Of a stretch of 64,000 bases of DNA, positions 12,099 through 25,100 are shown one piece after another. The notes under the pieces are model-generated. The model worked only from the letters and a program-made list of their open reading frames with translations. It made no database searches and was not told where the DNA came from. The stretch spans positions 18,992,001 to 19,056,000 of the forward strand of contig JAWQUS010000030.1 in NCBI GenBank assembly GCA_036365455.1, given 5' to 3'. A program made the translations under genes and the position numbers. Within the stretch, counting starts at the first letter, position 1; each line of letters starts with the position of its first letter. The stretch is from Macrosoma leucophasiata (Eukaryota > Arthropoda > Insecta > Lepidoptera > Hedylidae).

Positions 12099-12345
12099 CA
12101 GGGGTGCGACCGCCTACCGACATTGCTGTCGTCATTGGCACTGCTGTCAATTTTTCATTTCGATTTGCAGCTTCTTCAAAAGCAGTAGTGATAATCTGAT
12201 TGTTTTTCTTGCTTTCGTAGGCGATAAACAAGCGCTAATGGTACATTACTTAGATTATTGTTATTTAGTTAAAGTAAAAATCGACATGGAAATTTGACAG
12301 CAAAGACAAGGACAACAGCAATGTCGATAGGCGGTCGCACCCCTG
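12099..12345. mobile_element. hAT-type MITE, 247 bp
   Basis: Terminal inverted repeats of about 35 bp with two mismatches; both ends begin CAGGGGTGCGACCGCCTA, a start typical of hAT elements. The neighbouring 8-mers (GCTAAGAT and TAATGGAT) are only partly alike, so the target duplication has decayed or was deleted. The interior has no transposase. Confidence 0.7.
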
Positions 12346-12807
12346 TAATGGATCGCAAAAAAAGAAAGAATTTAAACTAGTTTTCAACCATTGGTGACGA
12401 ACGAGCGAAGGGCGAGTGTCCGGGTGAAAAGCGAGTGCGTTTTTATGCGTGCCGAGTAGGATAGCGAGTCGCTGCGTGGGCATAAGAATGAAACGAGAGG
12501 ATAGGTTCTCGACTTAGTAAACAAATTGGGATTCTAGTGACTCTATCGCCTCGCTATTTGGCCGAAAACTCTCTGAAAACGGAGCACTCGGCTGAGTACA
12601 TAGACTCGCCACTCGAAGGGGGTGCGGCGTTCGCGTGTTGGTTATTTTTTTTTTCTTGCTGACAGCAAAAATTTTTCAGACAGTTTCTATCACAGACCAA
12701 TGTACCTATTATTATTTTGATATACATAGGTTAGTTATTATAATTATATGACATTCGGACGCAACTTGCGGCATCCTAACCCATAGATCTATTTAACCTC
12801 TAGCGAC

Positions 12808-12833
12808 ACAAGAAGCTTGATCAAGCTTCTTGT
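12808..12833. repeat. Perfect 26 bp palindrome
   Basis: Exact palindrome centred between 12820 and 12821; the half-site is ACAAGAAGCTTGA. It has no spacer. Confidence 0.85.
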
Positions 12834-13917
12834 CCATATCATACCATTAATAGCGGCATAGTTTATGTAGTCTATGGTTGGCGAGGAGGACGAGTGGGTG
12901 ACTGCGGATCCGGATGAGCAAATTACAACTTGATTACAACTGCAACTGGCAACATCGCTTCAGTATCTCAATATTCTCTTTGGTCTCAATTTCAAAATAG
13001 TTTGATCAGCGCGTTTTTACGAAAATACCGAATTTAAAAGTTTTCTTCAATAATTCTGAAAAGATACCTCTGCCATTTAGTGCCTGAGGGGACTTCATAT
13101 TTCTTATTGAGTTCCAAACGTGTACATTCCAAATTTTTGCCATTCCTAATAACTCTTGTAATTTGACACCTACTGTTCGAATTTCTTCTACCACCTACCG
13201 AAAGAAAAATAATAAATGCACAATGCGGTATGTATGCATCTGATTTAATATAAGTCACTATTCAATAAGTATTTGTAAAGCATTTAACTGCACAAAAATC
13301 CCCTTTGCCTATAGATTTTCAATGATATGTATGTCTAGTCAAACTATGGTTAGACCCGAAAAATGCTTATTTCGTTCTAGAAAATGTAGTAATAAATTTT
13401 GTGTTGCTTTCTCACACTCGCATCTATCTAACTTAGCCAATACACACACAGTTAGCATAATTATTAAATTTTCGACTTGAGATTCTTTTAATCCTAAATG
13501 ATAAATAAACATTTTAACTTTGAATAATAGGTATGGTTTCCAAGCCATCGAACTTTATTTTTATGATAAACTTTTCCTTTTGGTTTACACCTTCAACCAG
13601 AAATTTCAAGAATAATAACATCAGAAAACATAAGTTTATAAGTAAAACACATGTAGTAGAAAATTTTTTTATTCATAACAAATACAAACATAAGTACAAT
13701 CACAACTTTATACACAGCAACCATGAATAAAATTAAATATCTCTAAAAATACAACTAAAAAAATTAATTTCATTGGTTTCACATTTCATGTTTTATGGTG
13801 TCACAAAAAAAATATTGACATAGGTACTTATATTTATACAAAACCTTTTCCATATTTGAAGCAAAATTTTAAGGACACATGTAATACAGTCCAAGTTAAG
13901 ATTAGTTTTAATTTTCA
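12834..13917. other. AT-rich intergenic stretch
   Basis: No gene supported. Confidence 0.4.
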
Positions 13918-14209
13918 GGGTGCCAAAGGAACACAAAAAGATAAAACCCTTGACTCGCAGTCAAATAAAAATACCGTATGTTGTTTGCGAAAAAATGCCA
14001 TGGATAGATATGTTGCCCAAAATAATGAACCCAGATAATTATCGAGGACGAGTCACAAGGAGTATTAATAAATTATTCAACGCAAACAAAATTAAGGATT
14101 TTATATTAATTGAGGTTTACAGATGCATGCCGTTACTGGGAGATGAGGGTAATGTACCTTATTGGGATGTACATGTTGTGCGTTATTCTATTGTCTTTAC
14201 AAATCAGTG
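13918..14209 (+). CDS. Unassigned possible coding exon
   Basis: A good acceptor (TTTTAATTTTCAG at 13905-13917) is followed by about 96 open codons reading VPKEHKKIKPLTRSQI, then PWIDMLPKIMNPDNYRGRVT, then VPYWDVHVVRYSIVFTNQ before TGA. A splice donor GTGAGT overlaps the stop, so it could also be an internal exon. The composition (W, Y, P and charged residues; no low complexity) looks protein-like, unlike other ORFs nearby. I do not recognise the family and see no partner exon. It lies between KAT6 and adenosine kinase on the opposite strand. Confidence 0.35.
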
Positions 14210-17200
14210 AGTATAGACATTATTCTACAAATAAGTAATTCTATAGAAGAGTAATCTAACACAAAATATAGCACCACAAGTTTGACAGATAACATACCTA
14301 AAAGTAGTTTTTTGTCAAAAGTTATTTAAATTTCGTTACTAAGGGCCTTATTGTTCATACAATTAAGATTACTAGTGCTTTTGTATGAGAGTTACACTTC
14401 TATAGAATTATTTATTTATATTTATTGGAAATTATTATATTATTAATATAAGACAGCAATTTTTTCAACCAAGAGTGTTAAATAAAATAATCTCTGATGT
14501 GGTACCTATAGCAAATCAAATTGTGTATATCTAAACAATTTGTTTGGTCATTCAAATAAGATTTTTTACTGATTTATCTCCCATTTATTAAACTAAAATG
14601 ATCTGTAAAATAGTTTTATTTCAATGAGTGATGAGCTTGCGAAAATCTAAGAACAAAATTTGTTATTTTTCACTCATGACTGATAGTATAGAAAAATATA
14701 TTCAAAATTATATGTTAATATATACATTTTTAGAGCCTGTCAAGTGTTGACCAAGTCACAAACTTGTTATTGTACAAGTCGGAGGTGATAATATATCTGT
14801 AATGTTTTTTTTTTAAATTACTTCATTTTGATAATGAATTGCTGACCTCAAAACATGTGTATGACCAATGTTTTATGTTAAATTTGTAAAAATAGACATC
14901 AGATTAATATATTTTCTTAACTCGTTTTTTATATCATTGTAATGCAACTTCTTTTACTTCAGACGCAATTGAAAGTTCTATGTACACATAATTAACAAAG
15001 AATCTAAATATTTCTATGTCTTGGCATTTTGCACAGATTCTATTTCTGTCTTAGTTCTTAAGTTATTTGACTTAGTTTTAAGTGTTGTTATCATTGTAAG
15101 ACCAATTTAGTGCTGACTATATTAAGTGTTTTATGTACTTAGGTTAAGGAAACTTTTATCAAATTTCTTTGAAAGAAATTTATATAGTATTGAAGTTTGC
15201 AATACAACATTTATTAAATCTTAATGTTCTTATCCCTCTTCGTAAAGTTTCATTTAACATCCTTGTTTTGAGATAAATATGTAGGTACTATCAGCGAACT
15301 AGCTGCTTGACACGATGAGGTACCTTATACAGTTGTAATAAAAGCTATATTTGATTGATTTTGGGGATATGCGGCGAGTTTCCTGGCTGTACCTACTTAC
15401 ATTAATTCTCTTGAGGAATCTTCGGTTTGTGATACATATCTAAAGCATCTGCTAATACAAACAATCAATATTTATCACAAACACCAAATTTACCTGATCG
15501 GAGGAAAAGGGAAAAAGGTATACTTATATTGACATGCTATTAATCTATGACTACCATTGGAAAATCCAGGCGTCTAGATTTACTATATGATTAAATTGAG
15601 CTCATAATGGGACTATTCAGAGAAGATAAGTCCTTACAAAACTTTTTAAGCCGTTTAACATAAAATAATATACATCTTAGTGACTTAATTATGCAGTTTT
15701 CGACTAGAACATACTGTTATCAGCAATGGCGTCTTACTTTATTTTGCTTACTGACTAAGGCGATTCACACACTGTACCGCGCGCCGCCGAAGATTGCGGT
15801 GGAGGTGAGTAAACTAGTCCGTGAGGTCGGGCGGTGTAGTGTGAACGGTATCAACGTATTTAATAGAGAGGCTAATTGGATATGTGAAACGCCTTATTTT
15901 GTGTTCCAGCCGAGAAATTAGTAAACATGTTGATTCAATTAACGAGTTTTGTAAGATCTAAATTTTTCTAAACTAACCCAATGTTTACGCAGAGCGAATG
16001 ATTTTATATTAATAACAAAATACATTGCGCCATACTAACTTTAAATGACACATGTTTATGTCTCAAATACTATCATTATCTCTACCTATTTTACATCATA
16101 TCTTTCACAGTTGTAGGAATATAAAAATCCCATAAGATAATTTATACATGTGTTTCTAGATAATGTATTGTGTACAAGGGCACCTTAAAAAGTAAAATAT
16201 TATTGCGCATTTGTATAATTATTCGAAAATCTGCTCACTGCTACTAATTGACATAATTATCAGATCTATTCATAATACTAACAGTGAATGGTTAATGTTC
16301 CATATATTTCTTCTTTAGCTTAGTGCTTCATGAGGTTAGGTAAAATGAGGTATTTTCTATTTACAAGAAAATGCAATGAAAAACTATTACCACTAAATGG
16401 TATTATGGTCAAAATAAATGGGCATGGGAAATGAGATTACGTAATATATTTGTTAGAGCTGAGGACATTATGAATGTATTATAACCATTTAATTTACGGA
16501 ATGTTTTTAAACTCTCTCTTCAAACTGATATTACTTTTATAAATGGATATTTTTATTTTTTCAAATGTGGGTAGATCCTAATTTTGATAGTTGAAATAAA
16601 TACAATTTTACTGCTGTGTGCTATCCGACGGGACAAGAATCAAATATGAATCAAAAGTCTCGCCTGTGCCTTATTTGTATGATGATAAGGTCTAATTTAT
16701 AATATTTTAGGATGAACGGAACTTCCTTACATTTACATTAAATTCAAAAGAATCTCATGTCAACAAACAATGACCGTGTCGCTGAATAATTGATATAAGT
16801 AACTTTATAATTTTGACAGCTTTGGGATAAATAAAAATCAACAATAGTTCAAAAAAGAATAGCCTAGTGACTACCATTGACAGACAGTTTTTGTGTCTAT
16901 TGAAATGTTACCCATTTTAAATTTGACCACAGATTGTGTTAACACTACAAAACTGGTCCATCCAAGTATTGTGCTTTATCTAGTAACACTAAGAACTATT
17001 TTTATATTTTATTTTTATTACATTAGTGTAGTTTCGACATTACCCTTTTTTCCGCACTCTTATCTTGAGCCCGCCGGCGGAATAATACATATGGTCATAT
17101 ATCATATACGTAAACACATTACTCAACAATTTTAGTTTCTTTTTTTTTAAACATTGCCAACTTCTAAGTTTACGGGCTATTCTGCCAGGACCTGTGAATG

Positions 17201-17643
17201 GTTCTGGTTTAGATTTTGTTTGTCCTTTCTAATACTTTCTTTTCGCCTATGAGTGCAAAGAGATATAATCTGACTGTCTCGAACGCTTTCACATGAATAC
17301 GTAAATCGGAACGAAAACGAAAGGCGATCAAATCCACTGTCAAAACTAAACTATTGTATTAGGAGTAGATTGTATTATATTACACATGCGAAGACAGTAT
17401 GAAGATACTAATTATGTACATTATTGCTAAATATTGTTTACTGAGCAGTGCATTTTATGCATAAACAATTTATTTTGAGGGTATTATGTTTTATTATCGT
17501 GTAAAGAAAAATTGCACTCCTTATATTGAATAACAATGGGGAGAAAATATAGCTTAAAGCATTTTACAATTATCACTATAACAGCACACAATTTATGGGT
17601 TTCATGTAAAATTTAACTATATACAGTAACCAACGAGAAATTG
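14210..17643. other. Long AT-rich intergenic stretch
   Basis: No convincing gene. The only structured part is a small foldback at about 15757-15858: CACACTGTACCGC and GCGGTGTAGTGTG in inverted orientation around a GC-rich core, a MITE-like remnant. Confidence 0.4.
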
Positions 17644-18297
17644 GGAGCAGGCAAACAAAACCGGACTTGTACACATAGCAAAAAAAAATTTTTTTTTTAT
17701 ATGCCTTTGAAAGTAAACATCTATGCATTACCAAAAGATTTTCAATCAATTCCGGCTATTTCATATTCAAATTAAAGTAAAATTGCCTTTTCATGCAGAA
17801 ACGGACTTGTCCTAATTTTTAAACACATATAATAATAATAATGGCAACCCATTATACGTCCCACTGCTGGGCACGAGCCTCTCCCCTTTTTTGGGGGGAG
17901 GCCTGGAGCTTCTCCACCACGCTGCTCCAATGCGGATTGGTGGAGGTGGGTGGGTTAGTGGCCAACCCACTGTCGGATGTTTTCAAACCGCCCATAAGGC
18001 CTCCGACAAGGTTTAACGACTGCTATCCATCGATAGCAACCGGGACCAACGGCTTAACGTGCCCTCCAAAGGACGAAAACGCGCATTTTATTTGCCACTA
18101 GCAGTCACCCACCACACTACCCGACCCTCGGTTAAGCACTACGGGCGGCCGTAGTGCTTAACCGAGCAGATCGTTTACGGTCTACACCAGCCGCTGGCCC
18201 ATGCGCGCTTCGCACAAACACATTTACTTCATTCAAATTTTATGCTCTCTTGTAAAAAATCGTTTATTGGACAAATCCGGTTTTGTTCGCCTGCTCC
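17644..18297. mobile_element. DNA element with 27 bp terminal inverted repeats, carrying a SINE
   Basis: GGAGCAGGCAAACAAAACCG... at 17644-17670 is matched in inverted orientation at 18271-18297 with three mismatches. The element has no ORF. The 5S-like SINE at 17830-18213 sits inside, so the original was about 270 bp. No clear target duplication. Confidence 0.65.
17830..18213 (-). mobile_element. SINE with 5S rRNA-like head and LINE-like tail, copy 1
   Basis: On the minus strand it begins GCGCGCATGG, passes a head resembling the 5S rRNA control region, and ends GCCCAGCAGTGGGACGTATA followed by an (ATT)n tail at 17830-17842. Within the head a 20-odd base piece (CTCGGTTAAGCACTACGG) is present twice in inverted orientation, so this copy is rearranged. 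See the cleaner copy at 24892-25240. Confidence 0.65.
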
Positions 18298-18309
18298 TCA
18301 AATATTGCA

Positions 18310-18545
18310 CATCGACCTTAGGAACGAAACTTCGGCTTATTTCGGGTCTGTAGAGTGGTATCTCTTTCGCATCGTACCTATATGACGTTAGTTTATCGAC
18401 CATTTATTTTTATCAAGTTTTGACCAATACCGGACTATCAGTTCTTACGTTGGCAGTGTGCAGTAGAGACAGAGATAACGCTCTACAAAGTCGGAACTAT
18501 CCGATTATCTCTTTCGGAGGCTCGATATGCAATATTTCTTGCTGT
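18310..18545 (+). repeat. Foldback repeat (family R), copy 1
   Basis: Matches 24290-24512 over ~220 bases. Its two halves carry GTAGAG..TATCTCTTTC and its complement, so each copy can fold back on itself. No ORF. Confidence 0.65.
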
Positions 18546-18800
18546 GTACTGTATGTATAATCTAGAAATGTAATTTAAATCGATTATGACCAATTCGAAT
18601 AATTTCTCAATTGTTAACATAAAAAATGTATTTGATGTGGTAATTCATCAATTAGATTTGTTAGAATGATATAAACACAAACAGCGTTTTGTCTCTCTAT
18701 TTTCGGCAATTTTAAATAGCATTCATGGAGTATCGGATTTCACAAATTGATTTACAATTAAGAAACGATCGCTTCGATTTGGTCAATCAGTCGTGTTCCA

Positions 18801-19169
18801 TTAGCTCTCCTTAAAGTCACTGCTTCCGCTAAAAGTGCACCCAGAATGCTGGATAATATGCGTAGCTGTGTATATTCCGCATTTGACACTAGTTTCATAT
18901 GTATTACCTAAAACCATTTGAGCTAGGAAACCGCCCGCGAAAGCGTCGCCCGCGCCGTTAGTATCAACTATTTGTTCTCTTGACAACTTGCTGACGGGTA
19001 TATGGGTTACTTTGTCACCCTGGATGAGTATCACTGGCTCTTTACCTTGAGTAATGACAACCACGCGTTGTCTTGTCGTGTTCAATTTGGGCATCTCGGC
19101 GATTTTCAAGGCGATCTTCTGCAAGTCTGTTTCGTTGATGTTGAACGCCTTTGCGAATGCGTCTGCCTC
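18801..19169 (-). CDS. Adenosine kinase exon 6 (PfkB signature, stop)
   Basis: 369 bases starting EADAFAKAFNINETDLQKIA and ending SGSSDFKES plus TAA. Contains DTNGAGDAFAGGFL. Acceptor CCCATTACAG. Confidence 0.95.
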   Translation of the reverse strand, partial: EADAFAKAFNINETDLQKIALKIAEMPKLNTTRQRVVVITQGKEPVILIQGDKVTHIPVSKLSREQIVDTNGAGDAFAGGFLAQMVLGNTYETSVKCGIYTATHIIQHSGCTFSGSSDFKES

Positions 19170-22100
19170 CTGTAATGGGATTTATCCCAGGATTTAAGAT
19201 ACAAAACTTTACAAGACTAGTGATTGATTATTTAATAACATTAATAGTGTCCTCCATATTTTTTTTATATTATTTCGCATTAACACACGCTTGTGAAATA
19301 TAGTTTTACGGGCATAATAAAACTATATTTCACAAGCATGTGTTGATGCGAAATAATTTAAAACAATTATTAAGGGTAAAAGCGACTTCTTTACGATATT
19401 CAATAAACTGCAAAGTCTATTATATCGGTTGCCTAACTAGCATAGTTGGTAATAGATGGCGCTGCTGCTACCATAAAGCAATGCAATAGATGTGAAGGAA
19501 AGATTTGACAAATCGGGCAGGACTTCAGTAGCTCAATTGGAAGAGCGGCTGGACTAGATTCCCAGTAGGCCGCGAGTTCGAGTCTCGCCTGAAGTCAAAT
19601 TTTTCTTTCCATTTTTCTTTAAAATAAAACTAGTGTCCTCCATTTTATTTCCTTAATCAAGCCCGCCCGCGGGTTCTATCTAACACAAGGTCTTTTATGT
19701 AAAAAATATTCCACATCCTAAGCTTTAATTCGCAGTGTCTATTGGAAAAAAAAAGATGATTGCGGCGAAAAAAAAATTTTCAAAGAAGAAATTAATGCCA
19801 TGAAAAGTTGTTCTCAAGGTTTAATTCTGTTTGATCCTCTCTCTTCTGTTTAATCCCAACTTTAGCCCAATGCAATTGCAAAGTGTGCTCTGCTGTGGAT
19901 CTCGTTCAAAAGCCAGCAAAGGAAGATAAGGGTACTGTAACCACCATCATAGTGGTAGCCACGAACATCAAGGACTCTAGGACAAGATTACAATTTTACG
20001 CCTACCTGCGGTTTACTTATTGGAAAAGATGCTAGAGCTCTGAAACTCCGCCTTCTGAAGTCTTTACGTCTGACGCGTCTCCTACCAAAACTTACCGATT
20101 CATTTCCAAACAACACATCGACGTAAGGCAGGATCTGCTCTAAAGGCTCCTTGTAGAATTGGGACACAAAAGGCGCGCTCAAGTTCATGATGAACGTATG
20201 GTTGTTCGCCAGCGCGTGTTTGGCCAACAGCATTATAGACTCCGGTGAAACGGCTACGAAGAAACCCTGGAAAGTAACGTAATTCCGTTGAATTAATGAC
20301 GAGACAGAGATACTCATACCTGTTCAACCTGTTTTACTGGTGGTAGAGCTCCAGTGACGGAGCTCGCGGGCGTAGGCACCACCGCATTATCTAATATACT
20401 TGCCGCTAAATGGTAGTGTTCAGCACTATCGTGTTCCGGTCAGGTGGTAATGTACGGCCCTGTAATTTCAGGCACAGAGGCCATAACACCTTAGGCCTCA
20501 GGAGTGGCAGCGCATCTGCATTTTGACCTCTGGTCATTGTGTGGGTGTCTATAGGCTGTAGTCATCACTTAACATCAATGTGAACTGCATGCTTGTTTGC
20601 CACTTTTATTACATAAAAAAAAAAAAAAAACCACTGGCCAAATTTAAGATTTTTATGTGAAAATTAAATGTTGCCTAAAATGATTGTATTACCTTATAAT
20701 CAAATAAAAAAAAGGAATTTGGATATAACTGTAACCACAGTCTATGTGCATTATCAAAGTAAAATAATAGAAAAAGGAATCATACCAATTGCTTTTATTT
20801 GATCAACATCACTTGAATGACAAACGGAGAGAACAGAACTACTCCCATCACGACGCCACTAATATACAACCGGACGGACCATAATAAGAATAAATAAAGC
20901 AGGGCAATACCTCATAATTATCTTGTCTCAATTTCAACTCGCAGAAGTATAAAAAAATCTAACAGACTTGAAGCTCCTCGAACACCCATATTCTACTCGA
21001 AACATTCCTTGACTCACACACAAAAGTCACTCAGCTGAGGACACTTTATGAGGACGCCTCGAAATCCATATTCTTAGTTGTATTTTGACAGTAACTCATG
21101 TGTACGGATTATCATGAAAATTTATATAGAAAAATATGGTATTTAATTATATTTCCAGACAGTTCCGACACGAAAAACTTATTGAGCGCAAGAATATGGC
21201 GTGAATGTAAATACTCCTCAAGTTTGACAATTGCTTTCGTACCTCAAACGGAGACAGAATTGCGAGTTCACGTTATTAGTTTCAACTATGAATACCAATT
21301 CCATTGAGTAAGGTTGAGTTGAGGTCGAGATTACGACTTAGAATATGGGTGTTAGAGTTTCTTCAGCCAGATGGTCACGGATGAGCTTCGGAGCGTCTGC
21401 GAGGTTAATAGCGCAGAGATGCCTAAGGCTTGTTTATACTCCCTCAATCCGTATACCCCATGCGAAAAGCTACTTGTGGTTGAGAATGGCAATATTTAAT
21501 TAGCTAGTTACAGTTGTAAGACACAATTTTAGAAGTTTTTAGCAGACTCGATGCTCCGCTTAGAATTCTCTTTAGCCAGATGGTTGAGGGTGAACTTCTG
21601 TGCGGCAGTGAATTTGGAGCAGAGATAACGTTTGCCAAAGCTTACTTGATAGCTTAGTATGCCGAAACGAAAAGTTAAAGCTATTGACAATTTATATACG
21701 GGAATACCTTATTAGCTAATCACAATTTCGACTCACAGAAGTATAGAAGAATCTAGCAGACTCGATGCTTTTCTTAGAATCCTCCTTAGCCAGATGGTCA
21801 GGAGTGAACTTTTGGGCGGCGGCGAGGTTGGCGCAGAGAGAACGATGTGTTCCCGTGACTAGAACAGCGCACGTCCCTGTTGGCACTCCGTCCCTGACTT
21901 GGTAGCGGACTGTGACGCCTTCGGCTCTGTAGATTAAATATGGATATTTCTTTTAATTGACGGGAAATGGCAATGAAGCAAACAATTCAATGACTGATAG
22001 ACGAACATTGAATATCTATACTAATAATAAAAAGCTGAATAGTTTGTTTGTTTGCTTGCACGCGATAATCTCAGGAACTACAGGTCCGATATGAAAATTA

Positions 22101-25100
22101 TTTCAGTGTTAGATAGCCCATTTATTGAGGAAGGCTTTTGGCTATATAACATCACCCTTAGACGAATAGGAGAGGGTAGGTACATAAGCTCTCAATACGA
22201 GGGTGTTGTCACGCCCGAATCCTAGAACCAGTTTTGCTTCTGTCTGCCCAATGGCGTCGCCAAAGGGAAGATTCTAGAGATAGTATAAAATTGCCACCTA
22301 GACTAAAATTGAACTCACAGCCGTCTGTGAGTATAACGGAATCTGAACTGGTTTAACCCTTTGGGTACGGAACTCTAAAAATCATAAACGTTAACGAGCA
22401 CACAAGTCATTTAGCTTGACAGTCGGAGCCGCTGTCTGTTTAGGGGCCCCTACACACCAACTTGTGCCCTGTATCCTGTAGAACTGTAGACAGCCTCAGA
22501 AATCGTGTAGTGCGATGGGCCTTTACGACTTATTACCCTTAACCGAGAACAAATGCGTTTATAATTTCGTAAATAACGCATTTGTTCCATAAAATTACCT
22601 TTGGCCTTGACATATAAGCTGCTTTAAATGGAACCGATTTCATGAATTGGAAACAATGAAACGTAATTATTCTCCATTAGAATGCATCGGCTGACATACA
22701 GTTTCTATTGTTTGAGTACCCATAGGTATTAACTTATGCGAATCGATCCATAAATAACTATTTATGTATTTCGCGTTTATATTTACCAACTGAAGAGGTT
22801 TCGAAGATGACTGCGATCGTGAAATCCGTTTAATATTATCATGCCAACTCCATTATTAGGTTTTTTTAAGAAAGTGGCGAACAACCTTCCTTTTGACTGG
22901 AGATAGCAGGTAGAGCTTCAGTGCTAGAGCTCGTAGGCATAGGCACAAACGCTTTTTCGTTACTCTCATAAAAAAGCAACTACCTACACAATAATAGGTG
23001 AATACCTACTACAGCCTGCGGTTTTTTTTTTATCTTATGTTAGTGCCAAACAAGTAAGCAGCTCACATTGATGTTAAGTGATGACTGCAGCCTATAGACA
23101 CCCATAGATAAACTAGAGGTCAAAATGCAGATGCGTTACCACTCCTGAGGCTTAAGGTGTTATGCCTCTGTGTTAGTAATTTCAATTATATTACGCAGCA
23201 GCCTATTCACATCTTGACAAACACCAGAGGACAAATTACAGGCATCCCTAAAGTCGTTGGCTTCATCGCATAATGTTATCTACCTATCGCTAAATGATAG
23301 TGTTGGTCTTCGTGTAAGTGTCTATAGGCTGCAGTCATCACTTAACATCAATGTAATGCGTTTGATTAAATTTATTTTCATGCGCGCTAATTTTTGCGAC
23401 AACTTCTAATATAGTATTTTTTTTTATGTAATGGAAGTGGCAATCAAGCACTGCATGCTGGAAAAATAAAAAATTAAGCATGCAATGCTTGATTGCCACT
23501 TCCATTACATAAAAAAAAATTACTATCTTTGAAGTTGTCGCAAAAAATAGCGCGCATGAAGATAAATTTAATTCGAACGCATTGCTCACAATGCTGAAGA
23601 GATGATGATGGAAGATGGAACTATTTTTATTATTTTAGTGCGGCAATGGCTTTAATTTTTATTGTATCGCGCGACGTTTGCCGGGTCAACTAGTATTAAA
23701 TCAATTATTGTGATGGTAACATCATTCGGAAAACTAGGCAACTGAGTAATATAGCTTTAAATAGCATATTGTCTAACTGTAAACACAGGAGAATCACTTA
23801 CGTAATAAATGAAACATTCCAATATCAAACATCTAATCAGATAGCGCCAACGAAGTGACTTATCACAAACATCAGACATCTGAATATGACAGGGCAGATG
23901 CTTTTCACACAATGACATGTACGGTCTAAATAAATCTTAGCTCACTATTCATATCTCAGGGAGATAGGGTGCAGTAACTGAATATAGATTTAATTCTTAT
24001 GTCTATTACCCATCTTCTTTCACTTTTTAGAAAGAAAAGAAAGATGATGCAGGTAGATGATTTCGGTACAGAAAAAAAAATGAGGTTCTCCATACTTAAA
24101 ACTGAAACTTTAAAAAACTAAACGTGTGTGTCTAAGCAGACCTTCGGAAACGACATTATGATTTCAAATGCCATGTTTTCTGAAAGTCGATTGTTTGAAA
24201 AAATAGATCCTCCCAAAGTTAAAAATATTTGAAAACCGCAAAAAAATCTATAAATATTTCAGTATCCAACAAGAATTAATGCACACGACCTCAGGAAGAG
24301 ACGTCGGCTTATTTCGGATCTGTAGAGCGTTATCTCTTTCGCACCTTACCTATTTGACGGTTGTCGACCATTTTGATCAAATTTTGACCAATACCGGACT
24401 ACGGTTGCTTACGTAGGCAGTGTGCAGCATAGACAACGCTCTATAAAGCTGAAACTAGCCGATTGTCACTTTCATGGGCTCGATGTGCATTATTTGTTGA
24501 TGAGCACTGTACTTGCTACTACAAAACCATTCATGTCCGACGAGTCCAACTCGCACTTATGCGCTTTTTGGATTAATAAATGGTTAAACTCTTTAAAAAA
24601 GGGAAAACTGTGTTCACAAACAGAGGAGAAAAAAAACTTTGCATAATATATACTTAAGATATTATGTTTAGTTTAACACAATTAATTACACTAAAGATAA
24701 AAATGTTTATTCTCTTTTCTTTATCATTGCTCTCAACAACTGATAAAAATATCATAAAATATGAGTATGTAACGTAAGAAGCAGAAAAAATTAACAATAA
24801 CCTTTCACAATTTTATATATACGGATATTAACTGAAACTGTTACGCTCTATTTAAATAATGAGCAAATAATATGAAGGTGAGGAGGAATGTGAAGCGCGC
24901 ATGGCCCCGCGGCTGGTGCAAATCGTAAGCGATCTACTCGGTTAAGCATTATGGGCGCGGTCGGGTGTGAGATGGGTGACCGCTAGTGACAAATTAAAAT
25001 GCGCGTTTCCGTGCTTCGGAGGACACGTTATGCCGTCGGTCCCGGTTGCTATCGATAGATAGCAGTCGCTAAACCTTGTCGGAGGCCTTATGAGCGGTTG

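Noticed and set aside
12091..12353. 8 bp target duplication for the hAT MITE at 12099
   Set aside because: GCTAAGAT and TAATGGAT agree at only half of the positions.
15691..15921. 76-codon ORF as a gene
   Set aside because: It overlaps a small foldback repeat and has no splice or family support.
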